From Podila epigama (Eukaryota; Mortierellomycota; Mortierellomycetes; Mortierellales; Mortierellaceae): a stretch of DNA of 29,996 bases. Below the pieces are notes generated by a model that saw only the letters and a list, made by a program, of their open reading frames with translations, was not told the origin of the DNA and searched no databases. Made by a program: the position numbers and the translations under genes. Of the stretch, positions 9,642 through 23,600 are shown piece after piece. Where the stretch lies: NCBI GenBank assembly GCA_015679605.1, contig JAAAVE010000088.1, positions 1 to 29,996 on the forward strand, read 5' to 3'. Numbering within the stretch: position 1 is the first letter of the stretch; each line of letters opens with the position of its first letter.

Positions 9642-12600
9642 TTAGGGTTGCCAGTGGGCGGTATTGAATGGTATCGCACTTGCGCTTGCGTCCTTGATGA
9701 CTTCCAAGGTAGAGTAACCTCCTTCCTGAGGAATAGCATACCAAGGCAATGATTGTCCGGCATTCGATGAAGCCGCAGCTGCGGCTGCAACTGCCGCGGC
9801 TGTGGCGTTGCGACCCTTAGCCTTTGCCTCAAGGGTAGTCGAGCGACCTACAACAACAGGGTCAAATCCCATAGCTTGGTTGTGGCCACCAGAGCCCATT
9901 GTAAAGTATGCAAGCCATTCCGCCGTAGGCATGGTCCAGTCGTCATCATACGAAGAGGCTGGCAGAGCACCCGTATGAACATCGCTGTTGATATCACCAT
10001 CGCTGTGGGCGATGATATGTTCTGCGGTCATATCTTTTTTGGGTGGGTACAGATCCTCGTTATAACGCTCGACATGGCGACGGTGGCCACTCGATTGGTC
10101 AATGTACGTGTGTGTCATTTCCATTTGAACCTGCTCGTCGTCAGAAAAAACCATCTCGGCAGAGTCGCTCATCGAAGCCAGCGCTTCCGATACGGTATCA
10201 CTATCGTTCATGCCAAACGTTAGATTTATCGCCTTTGGCTCGACCTCTTGTGTCACAGGTGGAACGTCGTCTTCGTCGTCGATTTTGACTTGACCCCATT
10301 TCCCACCACCAGCAAGCTTTGGCCTAGGACGCCATGGTGCTGTGGCTGTTCGAATCATTCGACGGTTACCAGGACTTCGCGATGTTGAACCCGATACCGT
10401 GCTTGATGCTGGGTTAGATACTGACCGAGCAGTTGGATTACCATTGCCTTGGACACCATTGTTATCATTGCATCCCCCATTCATTGCTGCAGCTTTTCGC
10501 TCTGCGTCTATCTGAGCCTTCCAAGCTGCCTCTGCCTCTTGCTTCTTTCGCTTAATCAGCTGCTTAATATCCTTCATGCTAGCCAGCGACTGGACCTCTA
10601 AAAATGTTGAAGAGTCTTCATGTGACGACGTGTCAGTCACCATTCCAGTCGACTCTGTCTCCAGCTGCAAGCGTCTTTGTTCATCAGCACTACGAAGATG
10701 GAACGGGATAGGGTCCTCGGCAGCATCTTTGAACCCTTTGGTCACGTTGCCCAGTTTGCCGTTTGTCAGGGCCAAAGCACCTTCAATAGTCAAGCTCTGT
10801 CCATGAGGGATAGGTGTCTTTTGTGTGGGTGTCAAGCAATCCATATCGACCTCCTTGCGGAAAACGTGGTCCACATCTACAGAAGAGAAAAAGGCGACCG
10901 ACTTTTGTTTTGGAATTATTGTAATCCGTACTCTTGGTTAGTTATTTCACACATAAAAAAGAAAAATATGCGGTAAACAATGCAGGACATACCTGTGGCA
11001 AGTCAAAGATACCAAGCTTGTACGAGAATAGGGCTCTTGTCCAAAGATTGCTAATCTGAAGGGCCAAGGTCGCCCGGGCAGAATCTTCTTCCTTGACCAT
11101 GTAGCGCACCTCATCGTGGACACAGAGCATAAATCGCGCTTGAATGTCATACTTCTTAATCAAGTAGTTCATGGAAACCAGCAAGAGATGCAAATAATCC
11201 ACACCAGAAGATTGAACGACCCAGTTCACACGCGAAGTCATGAACTGCTTCTCAGTATGCTTTGGCTTCAGAGCATCCGTGATTCCACAACCCAGAGCTG
11301 GAGTCCTCGGATCATCAGCAGTTGCTGTTCTCTCCAGACTGTTGAACATGTAACTCTCTGTGCCGCCATGCCAGAAGGGGCGGTCATGGACGAGTCCAAA
11401 GTCAGCCTCCTTGTTCTGCTTCAGACCCTTGGTTGCAGCGTACAGATTGGAGGCGCGAGACTTGGCTTCGGCAGCATCGATCGACGTGTTGAATTGCTGG
11501 AGCAAACGCGTGGCAAATTTGAGTCCTGCGCCATAGATGCGTCCATAGTTAAAGATCTTGGCCTGGTCGCGTGAAATGCCCATGATCTGGGCCGTCTTGG
11601 AATGCAGATCCGTCCCGGCAGATTTTGTTCCTTGAAGTGTCATCCAGCCCAGAGCAGTTGCTCCATGCATCCGAAACTGGGCATCTCCCATCAAACTCGA
11701 GATCCACAGTTCCTCTGAGTCAACATCAGCGCCGACAATCTTGTATCCCGCAGGGGCTTCAACCATAGATTTCAGCTCGGATCCAATCCTGTTCTTCTTT
11801 GCATTACTGGCTGTCATCCACGTCTTCTCGACTGCGCGGCGCGTCACCGTGCCCATCGTGATGATTTGCGGCAGAATGATGCCATTAGTGCCGCCCTTTT
11901 CTCTCTTAGGAAGTCCCATACTGCTAGACCCCGAATTGTTGCATTCCTTATCCCAGACAACAAATTGTTCCTCGATACGTTCACGAGCGCTGACCCAGTA
12001 CGCACACTGCGCGTTCATATCTAGTGCTTGACGCGCCAGCTGAACACTGCTGTCCTCCGCCGAACCGCCTTCGGTCGCAAATGAACTCAACACATTTTCC
12101 TCAAAGTAGGCGATGTAACCCTTAGCAAGAGGGTTGCCGACATTCACGCCCTCGCCAAACTTGTGCGGAAGACGGTAATATCGGTAGTAGTTGGGTTCAA
12201 ATGCCTCCTGAAATCCAGCTTCATTCGCCATCGCAAACTCCAACGGCGCTCCTTTGGTGGAAAAAGTGCTATCGGAGAGAGGGACTCTAAAAGTCCAGCC
12301 ATGTAGTGAGGAGTAAAAGAGTGGGTAACCGTTCCACTGGAGCTTGAGGAGTAGTGGTGCTACACGTTGCCGGGTCGAGAGCTTGATGCGCTGCTCCTTT
12401 GAGTCCCACAGAGCACGGTACCAGTTAGGCTTATCTGGAAGGATCTTGGTGGAGCAAGACCATCGTGGTTCTTGACCCTTACGGTATCCTTTGCCGCTCT
12501 TCAGAGGTATACCCTCTTTCCACTCGCGTCTGGGTTTAGTCCAATCCAACTGGCTGAGCCATGGGTCCGAGGCGAAACAGTTGCTGTCCGCCTCGAACTC

Positions 12601-14114
12601 TTTGATGGCATTTTCTGCAAGGAGCATTAGCTTTGACTCAACTTTTTCGGTCATATCGCGATACACTCGGTTGCACCGACTCAAATAGTCAAGCCACCCC
12701 TCATTGACTGTGAGGAACGAGGACCCCATTTGCAGAATGCCTGCAAAAGAGACGGGGTGAGGACAAGTCTCGAAAAACTTTGGGAGGGTCTTCATGTAGA
12801 CCGAGTGTGTAGCCACAACATCATTCCCGCAGTATTGCATAAGTTCCTGAAAGTGGTCCTTGACTAGCCCAATGTCGGTGGCCTCAAGCAGAATGTCTCG
12901 TGGTGCCTTGTCCATTTGGATGCCACAGTGAAACTTGGAGACTTGGAGAAGACTGTTGACGGCACTGACATCAAAGTATTTTCCAGTGGTGTCCTTCATC
13001 GCACGAACATATTCTTCATCTTCCTGCTCAACAGCCTTGGAGTACTTGAGCCAACTGGGGCGTTGCTGTGTACACAGTCCCGATCCTGCGATGTGTAAAC
13101 TCATGGTGTCAAGGTATCGAATTCCATTTTGGGCGACGTTATACTCTTCCAGAACGCGCGCACGGTCATAACCTACATTATGTCCTACAAGGAGCTTTTC
13201 GTGGCCATTTTGGTTCTTGCTCGGACCAAAGGGTAATAGATGTTGGTCGTTTTGGGTGTTATCTGGTTTGTTAGGTTGCGTGAGCCAAGGCGAGGCCCAA
13301 CCGTACCAAGCCTCTGACGACATAGCACAAGCCATGACAGGGTACTTGCTCAAGGCTGGAACGGTTTCGACATCAAATGTTAGGACATTTTCTTCCGGGA
13401 AGGGCACAGGCCTTGATGTTCCGTCCTTATTATAGCGAGTCCATCCAGGGGTCATAAGCCATGTTTTCGGCGGAGGATGAACAGGAACATGCGCAAAAGT
13501 GGTCGCGAGCTGTTTGTACGTGGAAGAATCATGGACTCCAAGGTTGTAGAAATGATCTTCAATAGTTTTACCACGCAACGGCGGAAGCTTGAACGCCGTG
13601 TCAGGGACCGGAATGGCTTCTTTGCCCCACAACCCTTGCTTGGCGAGATGACTCGTTGCAATTCTGACCATGTCTGATGTGGGCTGCATAGATGAGGTCG
13701 AAGCCATGTAGCTATTAGGGAAAACGGCCTTGTGCAGCTCTGAATTCAACATTTGCACTTCAACCTTGTTCTTTCTCATATCTTTATCGAAAGTGAAATA
13801 TAGGAAATAAAGCCCAGTTGTAAGAAGGTTAGGAACGGTGGTGTTGGATATAAAAGATATGGGGAATCCTGATAAGCAAACACCTTACTAGAGTTTGGTT
13901 TCTTGTCCAGTGTAGACATTAATCGTACGACCCTACGGATTCGACCACGCGTGATTGTTGGTCCTGGCGATAGAAAGCAAGAGTGTGCTTGAGTTGACCG
14001 CGAATAGTGGCGCATGTGAGCAAGTGAGGGACCAGTAAAACCAGTGGAGTGGGTCATGTTCCACTGACACGGCCGCCATGAATGCGGATGCCGCAACATC
14101 AACCGCTGGGCCAT
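9642..14114 (-). CDS. MIP1: Mitochondrial DNA polymerase gamma catalytic subunit (Mip1)
   Basis: Replicates and proofreads mtDNA. Exons 14114-13889, 13781-10993 and 10901-9642 give 1424 residues. Exon 1 encodes an Arg/Ser/His-rich, acid-poor presequence with RGRIRRVVRLMSTLDKK; without it the protein would lack a targeting signal, which is why the upstream exon is added to the large frame starting MRKNKVEVQML. Exonuclease motifs: Exo I TFDVETVP (Asp212, Glu214), Exo II VGHNVGYDRA (about 274), Exo III YCGNDVVATHS (about 391). Polymerase motifs: A VGADVDSEELWISSLMG (about 759), B RDQAKIFNYGRIYGAG (about 812), C CVHDEVRY (His964-Asp-Glu). The last join restores DLPQ-SVAFFSSVDVDHVF, matching the human order DLPQSVAFFSAVDID. 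About 390 residues follow the conserved MDCLTPTQ; they are low in complexity, Ser/Thr and acidic rich, with a basic helical KKQEAEAAWKAQIDAERKAA stretch. Yeast Mip1 also has a C-terminal extension, shorter than this one. Confidence 0.96.
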
Positions 14115-14649
14115 TGTCTCTCGTCAAGAGTGGGCTGCTTTCGGCAAAGTGTGTTGAATGCAAGGAAACGAGGGATTGGAAAGTGAAATGAGGGTGAATT
14201 TGAACAAAGGAGAGTGAGAACAGGGCTTTGTTCAAAGCAAAAGAGGAAATTTTGAATGCTTAAGGCACGCCACGTGATGTGACGCGGTATTTCTCGGTTA
14301 TGTTTTGTGGCTTGTGATGTAAACAAAGCTATAGCCCTCTCTCTTTCTTTTTTTTTCCAAACAAAGACAAAGCTCACCATCAAAGGGTCTTTACGTCTTT
14401 CTTTTTCAGCCATTACCAATGGCATCCTAATCCACGGTTGCATCATTCATTCTCTCCTTTTTTTTATTTTCTTCCCTGTTCATCATTCATCATCCAGCAT
14501 TCAGCATTCATCTCTTCACTGTTTTTTAGTCTTTGCATTCCCATTCATTCTCATTCTTTCTCACACTATCACTGTACTGCTTTCACCCCCTCACTTGTTT
14601 TACTTTACACACACCTCTATTGTCCTAAACGAACCCCAATATATATATC
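14115..14649. promoter_or_regulatory. Divergent promoter region between MIP1 and UTP20
   Basis: 535 bp between opposite starts. The UTP20 side (about 14340-14640) is a long C/T-rich leader with repeated ATTCA/CATTCAT words around 14445-14560, and has TATATATAT directly before the ATG (about 14640-14648). The middle holds GGCACGCCACGTGATGTGACG near 14264-14284, containing a palindromic CACGTG E-box (about 14271-14276), a candidate bHLH-factor site. The open frames in this region are composition artefacts. Confidence 0.5.
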
Positions 14650-17600
14650 ATGCAGGATAGCGCAATATCCAAGGAGCTGAACGAGGGTCAGGGCGCCAAC
14701 AGATACAAGGTTGGTTGACCTCGACAATTTATGTTTTGTGTGTGATTGCAGCAAAGACTTGTGAAAGCTCACACACAAACTAATGTCTTGATTTATGTCT
14801 ATATCCCTTAGTATCAAAGCTTCAATGAGCGCGTCAACCAGCTCAAGATTAAGATCACTCGTCAGGTGGGCCTCAAGGAGACTACAGTGACAACTGGCTC
14901 GTACTTTAACGACTCTCTAGAGGCATGGAAAGAGCTCAACTTGTCAGCACCGTTTGTCAGGTTCGGTCTCGATGTCAAGGGATACTGTCAAACACTCCCT
15001 CAGCTCCTATACCATAAGGATCAGGTCGTTGACTTGCTTGTCAAGAACCTTCTAGCCGGTGATGTTCTCGCCCTAGAGCCGATCCTCGACTTGACGACAC
15101 AGCTCTCAAAGGACCTTGATCAGGAACTCTTTCCCGATGTCGAACGTCTCCTGAAGGCTATCCTTCCCCTTGTCGAATTTCGCGATGTCAAAGTGATCGA
15201 GGTATGATCAAGTTGGCTGCTGATGTTATCATGTACCCGTGTCTACTCAGACAGCATGAGAATAAACAAATCTAACTATCGACATTATCTGTTGTGTACT
15301 ATTCCATAGTGGGCGTTCAACTGCATAGCCTCGCTCTTCAAAAAATATTCAGAAAAGCTCAGGAAAGACCTTTGCCCGACATTCAAGTAAGTGAGGAACA
15401 AGAGCTAGCTTGCATCAAAGGAGGACTACTGGATGGATATCATTTGGGAATCTTCAAACAAGATTCTGATTCTTTTCATGAACTTGCCTATGATAGACTT
15501 TTGGCACCATTTCTTGGAGAAGATAATGCACAAAAGCCATATATCCGCAACTTTGCAGCAGAGTCGTTTTCATACCTGATCCGAAAGGCGCCAGCAGACC
15601 ACTTGAAGGTTATTGTGAAATACATGCTCACCTCACTCCGGGAAACACCTACGGAAGTTTTCGTTGAGGGCATCGCAAAACTCTTGTTCGAGACCATCAA
15701 GCTCGTTCGTAACCAATTTCAGCACCGTGGTGTTGATGTTGTTTTGAGAGAGGTCATAAAGGCGTTGAAGCAGGAGCAGGATGTGGAAGTAACTCAGGAA
15801 AGCATGAGTGAGAACACCTCGTTCAGAGCACTGTGCAAAACATTGGTCCTCATGGTCCACTACTCGACCAAGGAGCACTTCAAGGGTGTGTGCGAGATGC
15901 TCCTCGCTGAGCTCACCTCTAGTCTCGACATGGTCGCCAGCCCAGAGAACATCCAAAGAAGGTGGCTCGCCATTGCTGAGTCTCTTGCCCTCATCAACGT
16001 CTGTGTGTCTGTCAGAAAAGGCAGCCGTATTGATGGTATGTTGGTTATATTGTACTTATTTTCTCTGATTTGATGTCATTACCTTGCACAAGAGCTTGAT
16101 GAACTAACTTTTTTCGCTCTCGTCTATAGACTTTACAAAGATGTACGAAAAGGTGATCAAGGTCTCGACTCTTGTTCTCGCTTCAGATTCCCAGGCTCCT
16201 TCAGTTGTCATTCAAGAGATGATGAAGTTGTCCGGCTCACTCTTGGCGTACTCGCCTTTGGAAAGTGTTCTCTTCCCAGGAGGTCTACTTCTCGAGTCAA
16301 TTTACAAGCATGAGGTATGAAATTGCACCCCTTCTCAGTATCTAATATTTACATGTCTTCTCTACTCTTTTTTTCCTCCTTCGGTACGTTCGAATGTTGT
16401 TACTTATTCTTCTCGTTTCGTTCATTAGGATGTCGCCACAGTTCTTTCGTTCTCAATCTCGCTTATCAACCTAAAATGGAAGCACTACACTCAGATTCTA
16501 CTCCTTCATATCGTCAAGTATTGTTCCGCACACTGGAATGGACAGTATGAGAGCCAGATCATCGTCTTCCTGGCAACACTTTTAACCTCGGATGTTTTGG
16601 CCTTGACCCCAGGGATGGTTGCTGCTACAGTGGATGAGCATGGATTGCTCAAGTTTCCTCTTGTCAAATCTGCATCCACAACCTCTAAAAACACCAAAAA
16701 GACTACAAAGACCGCCTCAGAGCAGATCACGGACGGAATTTTACGCCTCATCTCAGACCCATGCGACTGGAAAACCGAGGCAGAAGCTCTCAGCAATGTC
16801 TCTCTGGAAGAGCAAGGGAATACCCCGACCTCACGCATTACCCTAACCATGGCTGCCCTCTCGATCGTTCCACACATCTCTACTGCTTTTGTCCCAACAA
16901 AGGATGCCATTCTGAAGCTCATCACTGGTTTGCTGGAGGCTCTCTCTAAGGAAGATCAGACCATTACATTGCAACGACGGCGCTTTGTCCAAGGCAACGT
17001 CATGGCCACCCTCCACATCCTCTTGGGAGAAGCCATCGAGATACTTTCTGTCGACTGTGAGCGCTCTAGCGAGGCAGGCTCAAAGGTTCTTACAGGTCTT
17101 TGGGATGTCTTGATCAAGGATGCCCTGTATAACTATGGTTCGAATGAAGTCGTTCTTCGTGGCGTAGCCAAGTACTGCACCATTCTTAAACAAAGGTGAG
17201 ATCTAGTATCCATTTCTGGTATACCATGCTTATTTTATTTTATATTAAGGAACGTCACTATTAGAGACTAATTCTGGTGCTGAACCTTTTCTTGTCATTA
17301 GCAAATCGTCAAAGTCATTATTCTCCACCGAAATGCTCCGTGAGCTGTATCCCAAGCTCGAAAAGAACATTAACTCGCTTCAGCATAGACGGCGCCTGCA
17401 TACACTTCAGATTCTCTCGAGTTTCGACGTGATCCCTTATGAGGGCGTGGATTCATCAAAAATCCCACAGAATGACATCTTTTGGCAATGTCTTGCCATT
17501 GAAGATATTGAGGTTACGGTCGAAACCTACAGAGAAAAGACAATGCAGATTCGCAAGCTCAACACCATGATCTCGTCTGGACGGGTCAATGACTTTTACA

Positions 17601-20600
17601 AGACTGTCGCCATGCGCCTTTGTCTCGGTAAGCGCTTTTTATTTATTTCGACTACTTTGACCATTTTGGATATGACACACGCTTTATTTCGCCCTAGTAC
17701 TAGCTCTAACTCTGCGGTCTTTTTCATTTAGGTATCTTGACAATCAACTTTCAGCCATTGTGGGCTGATGCCACAGCTCTCTTGATCAAGGCTGCTGAAC
17801 TTCACCCCGATGCCTTTTGGGATCTGCTTTTTGGAGAGATCCAAAGATTCGAAGATGAGGCTCTTTTGATTGAGAGTGGTCTCTCTGCACAGGCTATTGC
17901 CGAGTACCACGAGGCACAGGTCTATATTGGACTTGTTAACCCACCCGCCGAGGCAAAGAAGAAGGGAGAAAACTTTGATTGTCCCAACTACAAGAAGGTG
18001 CGTCGATCAAATGCCTCCACGCACGAGCTCACTAAGCCCTCGAAGCAAGGATGGGCCTTGGTCGTGCACTTTATTACGACCTATAGTCCTGGATCGGATC
18101 GTCTCGACTACTGGAACTACTATGGTCTGATTTTGAAGGCCCTGACGGAGATGCCCCAGATTGCCGAGGTTCACAACCGACAAATTGTTCAGATCTTTTT
18201 GAGCTTTATCAAGAACGAGTACGAGCCGGCCTGGGAAAGCAAGGACGAGCGCGACATGGATGAGGATGAAGATGACGAATCAGATAACCTCAAGATCTTG
18301 CCCAGGACAACCAAGAACACCAAAGAGCGCTTGCATCTGTTCTTGGCGCTCTTTGCAAAGTTCAAGAACCCTAAGCAAACGTACGAAAGCAACACCATGC
18401 ACGAGCTTTACTTGCGCATGCTTAGCATTGGTGACACAGCACTACAGACGCTAGTGTTGAACTGTCTGTTCACCTTCAAGGCGCCTGCTCTTGTTCCCTA
18501 CCAGGATAATCTCAAGAACATGTTGGATGAAGTCAAGTTCCGCGATGAGCTCACAACATTTATCATTGCCGATAATGAAACTTCAAGCATCGCTACGTTG
18601 CACCGTGACGAGGTTATGCCTATTGTCATCCGTTTGTTGTACGGTTGCATGATTTCACGAAAGGGCAAGAGCTCTGCCAAGGCTGGTATGGTTGCACGCA
18701 GAAAGGCTGTCTTGACGGCTCTTGGAGGATGCAACCGCAAGGAGCTTGGCTTTTTCTTGTCGCTCATGATGAGATCCTTTGACACAGGCTCAGCTGGGGT
18801 TGTCGATGGCAAGTTTGTCCTTTCTCAGGACCCAACTGTTGAAGACGGTTACGTTGGTCATCTCAAGAAGCAGGTTGGATTTTTGAGCATTCTTGAGGAT
18901 GTTCTCAAGATGCTGGGTACGACCATCGCACCCTTCCTTCCCCAGCTCATGACAGCTGTCCTGTGCATGGTGCACCAGGCGCAGCAGAGGATGGACCTCG
19001 ACAGGGGCGATGTGGACATGCTAGGACCAGAGGAAGGCGCTATCGAGACGACGCAAATCAAGCAGCTCAAGGATGTTCGTCTTTTTGGTATCAAGCGCAT
19101 CACCAAGATGTTCAGCCTGCCTACTACCTTTGACTTTAGTCCTTATGTCCCTGCCATGTTTGAGTCGTTCCTGAACAGCCGTATCGCCAAATTGGACACT
19201 GAAAGCACCCAAGCTCCCTCAGCCATCATGGAGCTCTTTGCTACTTGGGCTGGACGCAAGGAATATGTCATGTTCTTGGTCTCTCAAAACAAGCTTGTCT
19301 TGGAGAAATTGTATAACTGCTTGTCTGCCAAGAAGGTCCGCGATTCGGTCGTATCCATGGTCCTCGAGATTGCTGAAGACATTTTGAGTCACTGCTTTGA
19401 AGAAAAGGAGGAGGAAGAGAAGCCATTGACAACACAGGTGCTTATTCCTTACACCGACTGCTTGCTGGATAACTTGGAGTTCGCACTTGTCAAGAGCAGC
19501 GGCGAAGCCAAGTTCGGCAAGGATGCCTTCACCAAGCGTGAGATCTCCATTCTCTCCCAGATTGCGGCTTATGTCAAGAACGGACCCCAGGCCATCAAGC
19601 TCATCGATCTCTTGTTGCCCAGCCTCAAGAAGAACGCTCGCTTGGTTCCTGAGCGCACCAAGGCCGACATCCTGCGCATTATTCTCGATTTTATGCCCAT
19701 TATTCCAGGCCTTGAAGCAGAGGGTTCATTGTTTGTCAAGTATTTCAATAGCATTGTGATCCTTTTCGCGGCGTTGCTCACCCGCGAGTGCCGCGTGTTG
19801 CTCGTCGACATTATGGTCGCCTTCGCCAAGATTGATCCTTCCTACACAGCTGTCGTGAACCTGGTGGCCGAGCTCAACTCGTTCTCTGAGACTCGCATGG
19901 ACATGCCCGACTTTGACCGCCGCATGGATGCTTTCAACTTGCTGACAGGATCCCTCTACAAGGAGTTGAACAATCGTCAATGGTTGCCAGTGTTGCATAA
20001 CATGCTGTTCTACATTCGTGATCCTGAAGAAATGTCGATTCGTAGCAACTCTTCGTTTGCATTGACGAAATTCATTGACCAGTGCGCTGACATCCCCACC
20101 ACGGATCCTCAGCACGCATTGCTCCGAGACTTGCTGTCGCATGTGGTATACCCCGGTCTCAAGAAGGGCTTCAAGTCGCCTATCGAGTTGGTCCGCTTTG
20201 AGTTTGTGGCTGTTTTGGCCCATGCTGTCAAGCGCTGCCCTGACCAGGTCCAATTCTCGGACATGACGAGCCTGCTGGCCGGAGGTGATGAAGAGGCTTC
20301 GTTCTTTACCAACATTTACCACATTCAGTTGCATCGTCGTATCCGTGCTTTGCACCGCTTCTCAGAAGAGTGTGTTAAGGGCGTATTTAGACCGACGACG
20401 TTGACACAGATCTTTGCTCCTTTGATCGCCCACTTCATCTTTGAGTCTGACAAGAGCACCGATCACAACCTGGTGAACGAGACTGTGACAACGTTGGGTG
20501 TGATTGCCTCTCAGTTGCCATGGAACTCGTACTATGCTCTGTTGAAGGGCTACCTCAAGTTGATTCCTCGCAAGGCTGAAATGGAAAAGATCCTTGTTCG

Positions 20601-23600
20601 TACAGTTATCTCGATATTGGACAACTTTCACTTTGACATTAAGAATGTGGTTGTCAAGGCCGAGGATGCCGTTGCCATTGCGCGCGTTAAGAAGACTCGC
20701 GCTTCCAAGCCCAAGAGTGAGAACAAGAGCAAGAATGATGAAACGCCTGAAGAGGAGAGCGCCCACAAGGGCCGCCGTCACCAAGAAGAGGAACAGGATG
20801 ACGTTGAAATGGAGGAGGCACCCATGCCCGAAATCACGAGCGCCGCGCCCGGCAATGAGGAAGAGGGAGAGAAGAAAGAGGCTGAAGAACAGGATGGGGA
20901 CGAGGATGAAGAGGAAGAGGAAGAGGTTGTGGAATTGGAGACAGAGATGCAAGTTGAGATGTCAGCCGAGGAGGCAGCAGCCGCACTTGCGGAACGTATC
21001 CATGACACGGTCATCAAGAACTTGTTGCCCGAACTCCACCGTTATCTCACTAACCGTGACGATGCAAGCGTTATGATCCGTGTGCCTGTTGCTCTGGCCA
21101 TCACGAAGCTTCTCAAGGCTTTGCCCGATGTCTCGCTCCGCACGAACTTGCCTGGTCTGTTGACGTCCGTCTGCCAGATTCTCAAGAGTCGCCAGCAAGA
21201 AGCCCGCGACTCGACGCGTGAGACGCTCATCAAGATCACCATGTTTTTGGGTGCCGGATACTTTAACTTTATTCTCAAGGAGATGAAGGGCGCACTTCTT
21301 CGTGGTTACCAGCTGCATGTCCTGGGTTTCACACTGCACGCCATGCTGACACATTTGGTGCCCACGTTGGAAGTTGGTGAGCTCGACTACTGTCTCAAGG
21401 ATATCGTGGATGTGCTTGTGAACGATATCTTTGGTGAGACTGGTGTGGAGAAGGATACAGAGGAGATTACAGGTAAGATGAAGGAGGCCAAGAGCAAGCT
21501 GAGTTTCCACTCATTTGAGCTCTTGTCCGGTATCATCGAGTTTAAGAACATGGGCCTGGTCATGGTCCCTATTAAGGAGGTTATGAGCGAGTCCGAGTCG
21601 GCAAAGGTGATGCTTAAGGTTGACGAGGCGATGCGACGATTGGCTACAGGTTTGAACAATAACCCACGTTTCGAGACGAAGGAGATGCTCATCTTTTGCC
21701 ACGGCCTCATTTCCCAAAACTTGGCACTGTCCAAGACCAAGGAAGAGATCAAGAAGGAAAAGTCGCGGATGGAGATCAACTTTACGGTTGACACGAAGCG
21801 ACCCACGCATGCCGTCACGGATGCCTTCCCCGCGAATGCTCATCGTTTCGTTGCCTTTGGTCTTCAGATCTTCCGCGCATCTTTGAACCGCAACAAGTTT
21901 GACGTCCGTTCGCCTGAGCAACTGGCTCTTTTGGATCCCTTTGTCAAGGTGGTGGGTAATGGTGTGTTTGCAAAGTACCCCGAAGTCATCCAGCAGTCGC
22001 TGCGCATCATGTGTATCCTGGCCAAAATCAACCTGCCCTCGCTTGACAAAAACCTGCCCGTTGTTGTGAAGCAGACCTTTGCCTTGTTGAAGGCCCAGGG
22101 TTCGACAAAGTCGGAACTTGCTCAGAGCTGTTTCCGTATGCTTGCGATTGCGATCCGTGAATGCAAGAAGATCGAGATGCAAGAAAGTCAGTTGACGATG
22201 CTGCTCAACATGGTCAAGCCCGACTTGGAGGACCCTGAGCGACAGACGACGACCTTTTCGCTCATCCGCGCCATCGTCTCGCGTCAGTTCGTTGTGCCTG
22301 AGATGTATGACATTATGGAAAATATTGCCGAGATCATGGTCGTTTCTCAGGATCGCCAGGCGCGTGAGGAGTGCCGCCGAGCATTGCTTCAGTTCCTGCT
22401 CGACTACCCTCAGGGTCGTGGCCGCCTGCGCAACCAGATGAACTTTTTGGTCAAGAACTTGAGCTACGTCTTTGAGAGTGGTCGTCAGTCCGTGATGGAG
22501 ATGATTCATGTCATTATCCAAAAGTTCGCGGACGAGATCTTGATGGACTATGCCGAGATCTTTTTCCTCGCGTTGGTGATGCAACTCGTCAACGACGATT
22601 CTTCCAAGTGTCGTGAGATGGCTGGTGCCCTGATCAAGGAGCTCTTCCAGAGAATGAACCGTCCTCGCCTCGAGAACTCGTATGTGTTGCTTGGCAAGTG
22701 GTTCGACCAGACAGAACAGCGGACACTCCAGCGCGCTGCCTCGCAAGTGTACGGTCTTGCGATCGAATCCTTTGGTCCTGCCTTTAAGAAACAGATTCCT
22801 GGCCTGTTGCCGCGCCTTAAGTTTGCGCTCGAGTCGAGTCTGCAGATCATGCAAGAAGCTCAGGAACAGGCTGCAGAAGTTGACAAGTTTGAGGAGCAAG
22901 ACGAGGATGCGATGGATTTGGATGCCGAATGGGAGGTTGGCTACTATGCTCTCAACACCTTTACCAAGCTGGTCAAACAATTCCCTAATGTGATCAACTC
23001 TCAAGAAGTGACTGGTCTTTGGCCATTGATTCGCGAGCATATGTTGCATCCACACGCTTGGGTGCGTCTCTCGGCCACTCGTCTCTTTGGCGTCTTCTTC
23101 TCTGGCATTGATCCAGTCACCCGCTCACCTGCCACAGGCCCAGCCTCAGACTTGGTGCTGTCACCAGAGATGCTCAAGTCTGTTGCACAAAAGTTGTGTG
23201 AGCAACTCAAGAGTGAATTCCTGTCAAAGGAGCTCGGAGGACAGATTGTCAAGAACTTGTTCTTTATTGCCAAGAGCTTTTATGCATTGCCTGAAAACCT
23301 TGAGCCTGTCCCTGAGAACAGACAGGAGCAAGATGGCGGCGATGCTCAGGAGGAGGAGGAAGAAGAGGATGAAGAAGAAGAGGCCGAGGAAGACGCGGAT
23401 GGCAAGAAGACTAGAGACGAAAAACTCCCAGTTAAGCGTTCTCTCTTCTGGCTCATTAAGCGCTTGTCTTTCCTGTCGCGTGGTGCAACCATGCGGTATA
23501 ACAGTATCACAAAGTCCACCATCCAGCAAACCTGCATATTCCAGTGTATGGCCGCGATCACGACCCATATCCCTTCCACTGAACTCAAGGCTTACCTGAT

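Noticed and set aside
20362-23055. Long minus-strand open frames (196-514 codons) opposite UTP20
   Set aside because: They are shadows of the UTP20 frame caused by its codon use; translations are Leu/His/Arg-rich with no family resemblance.
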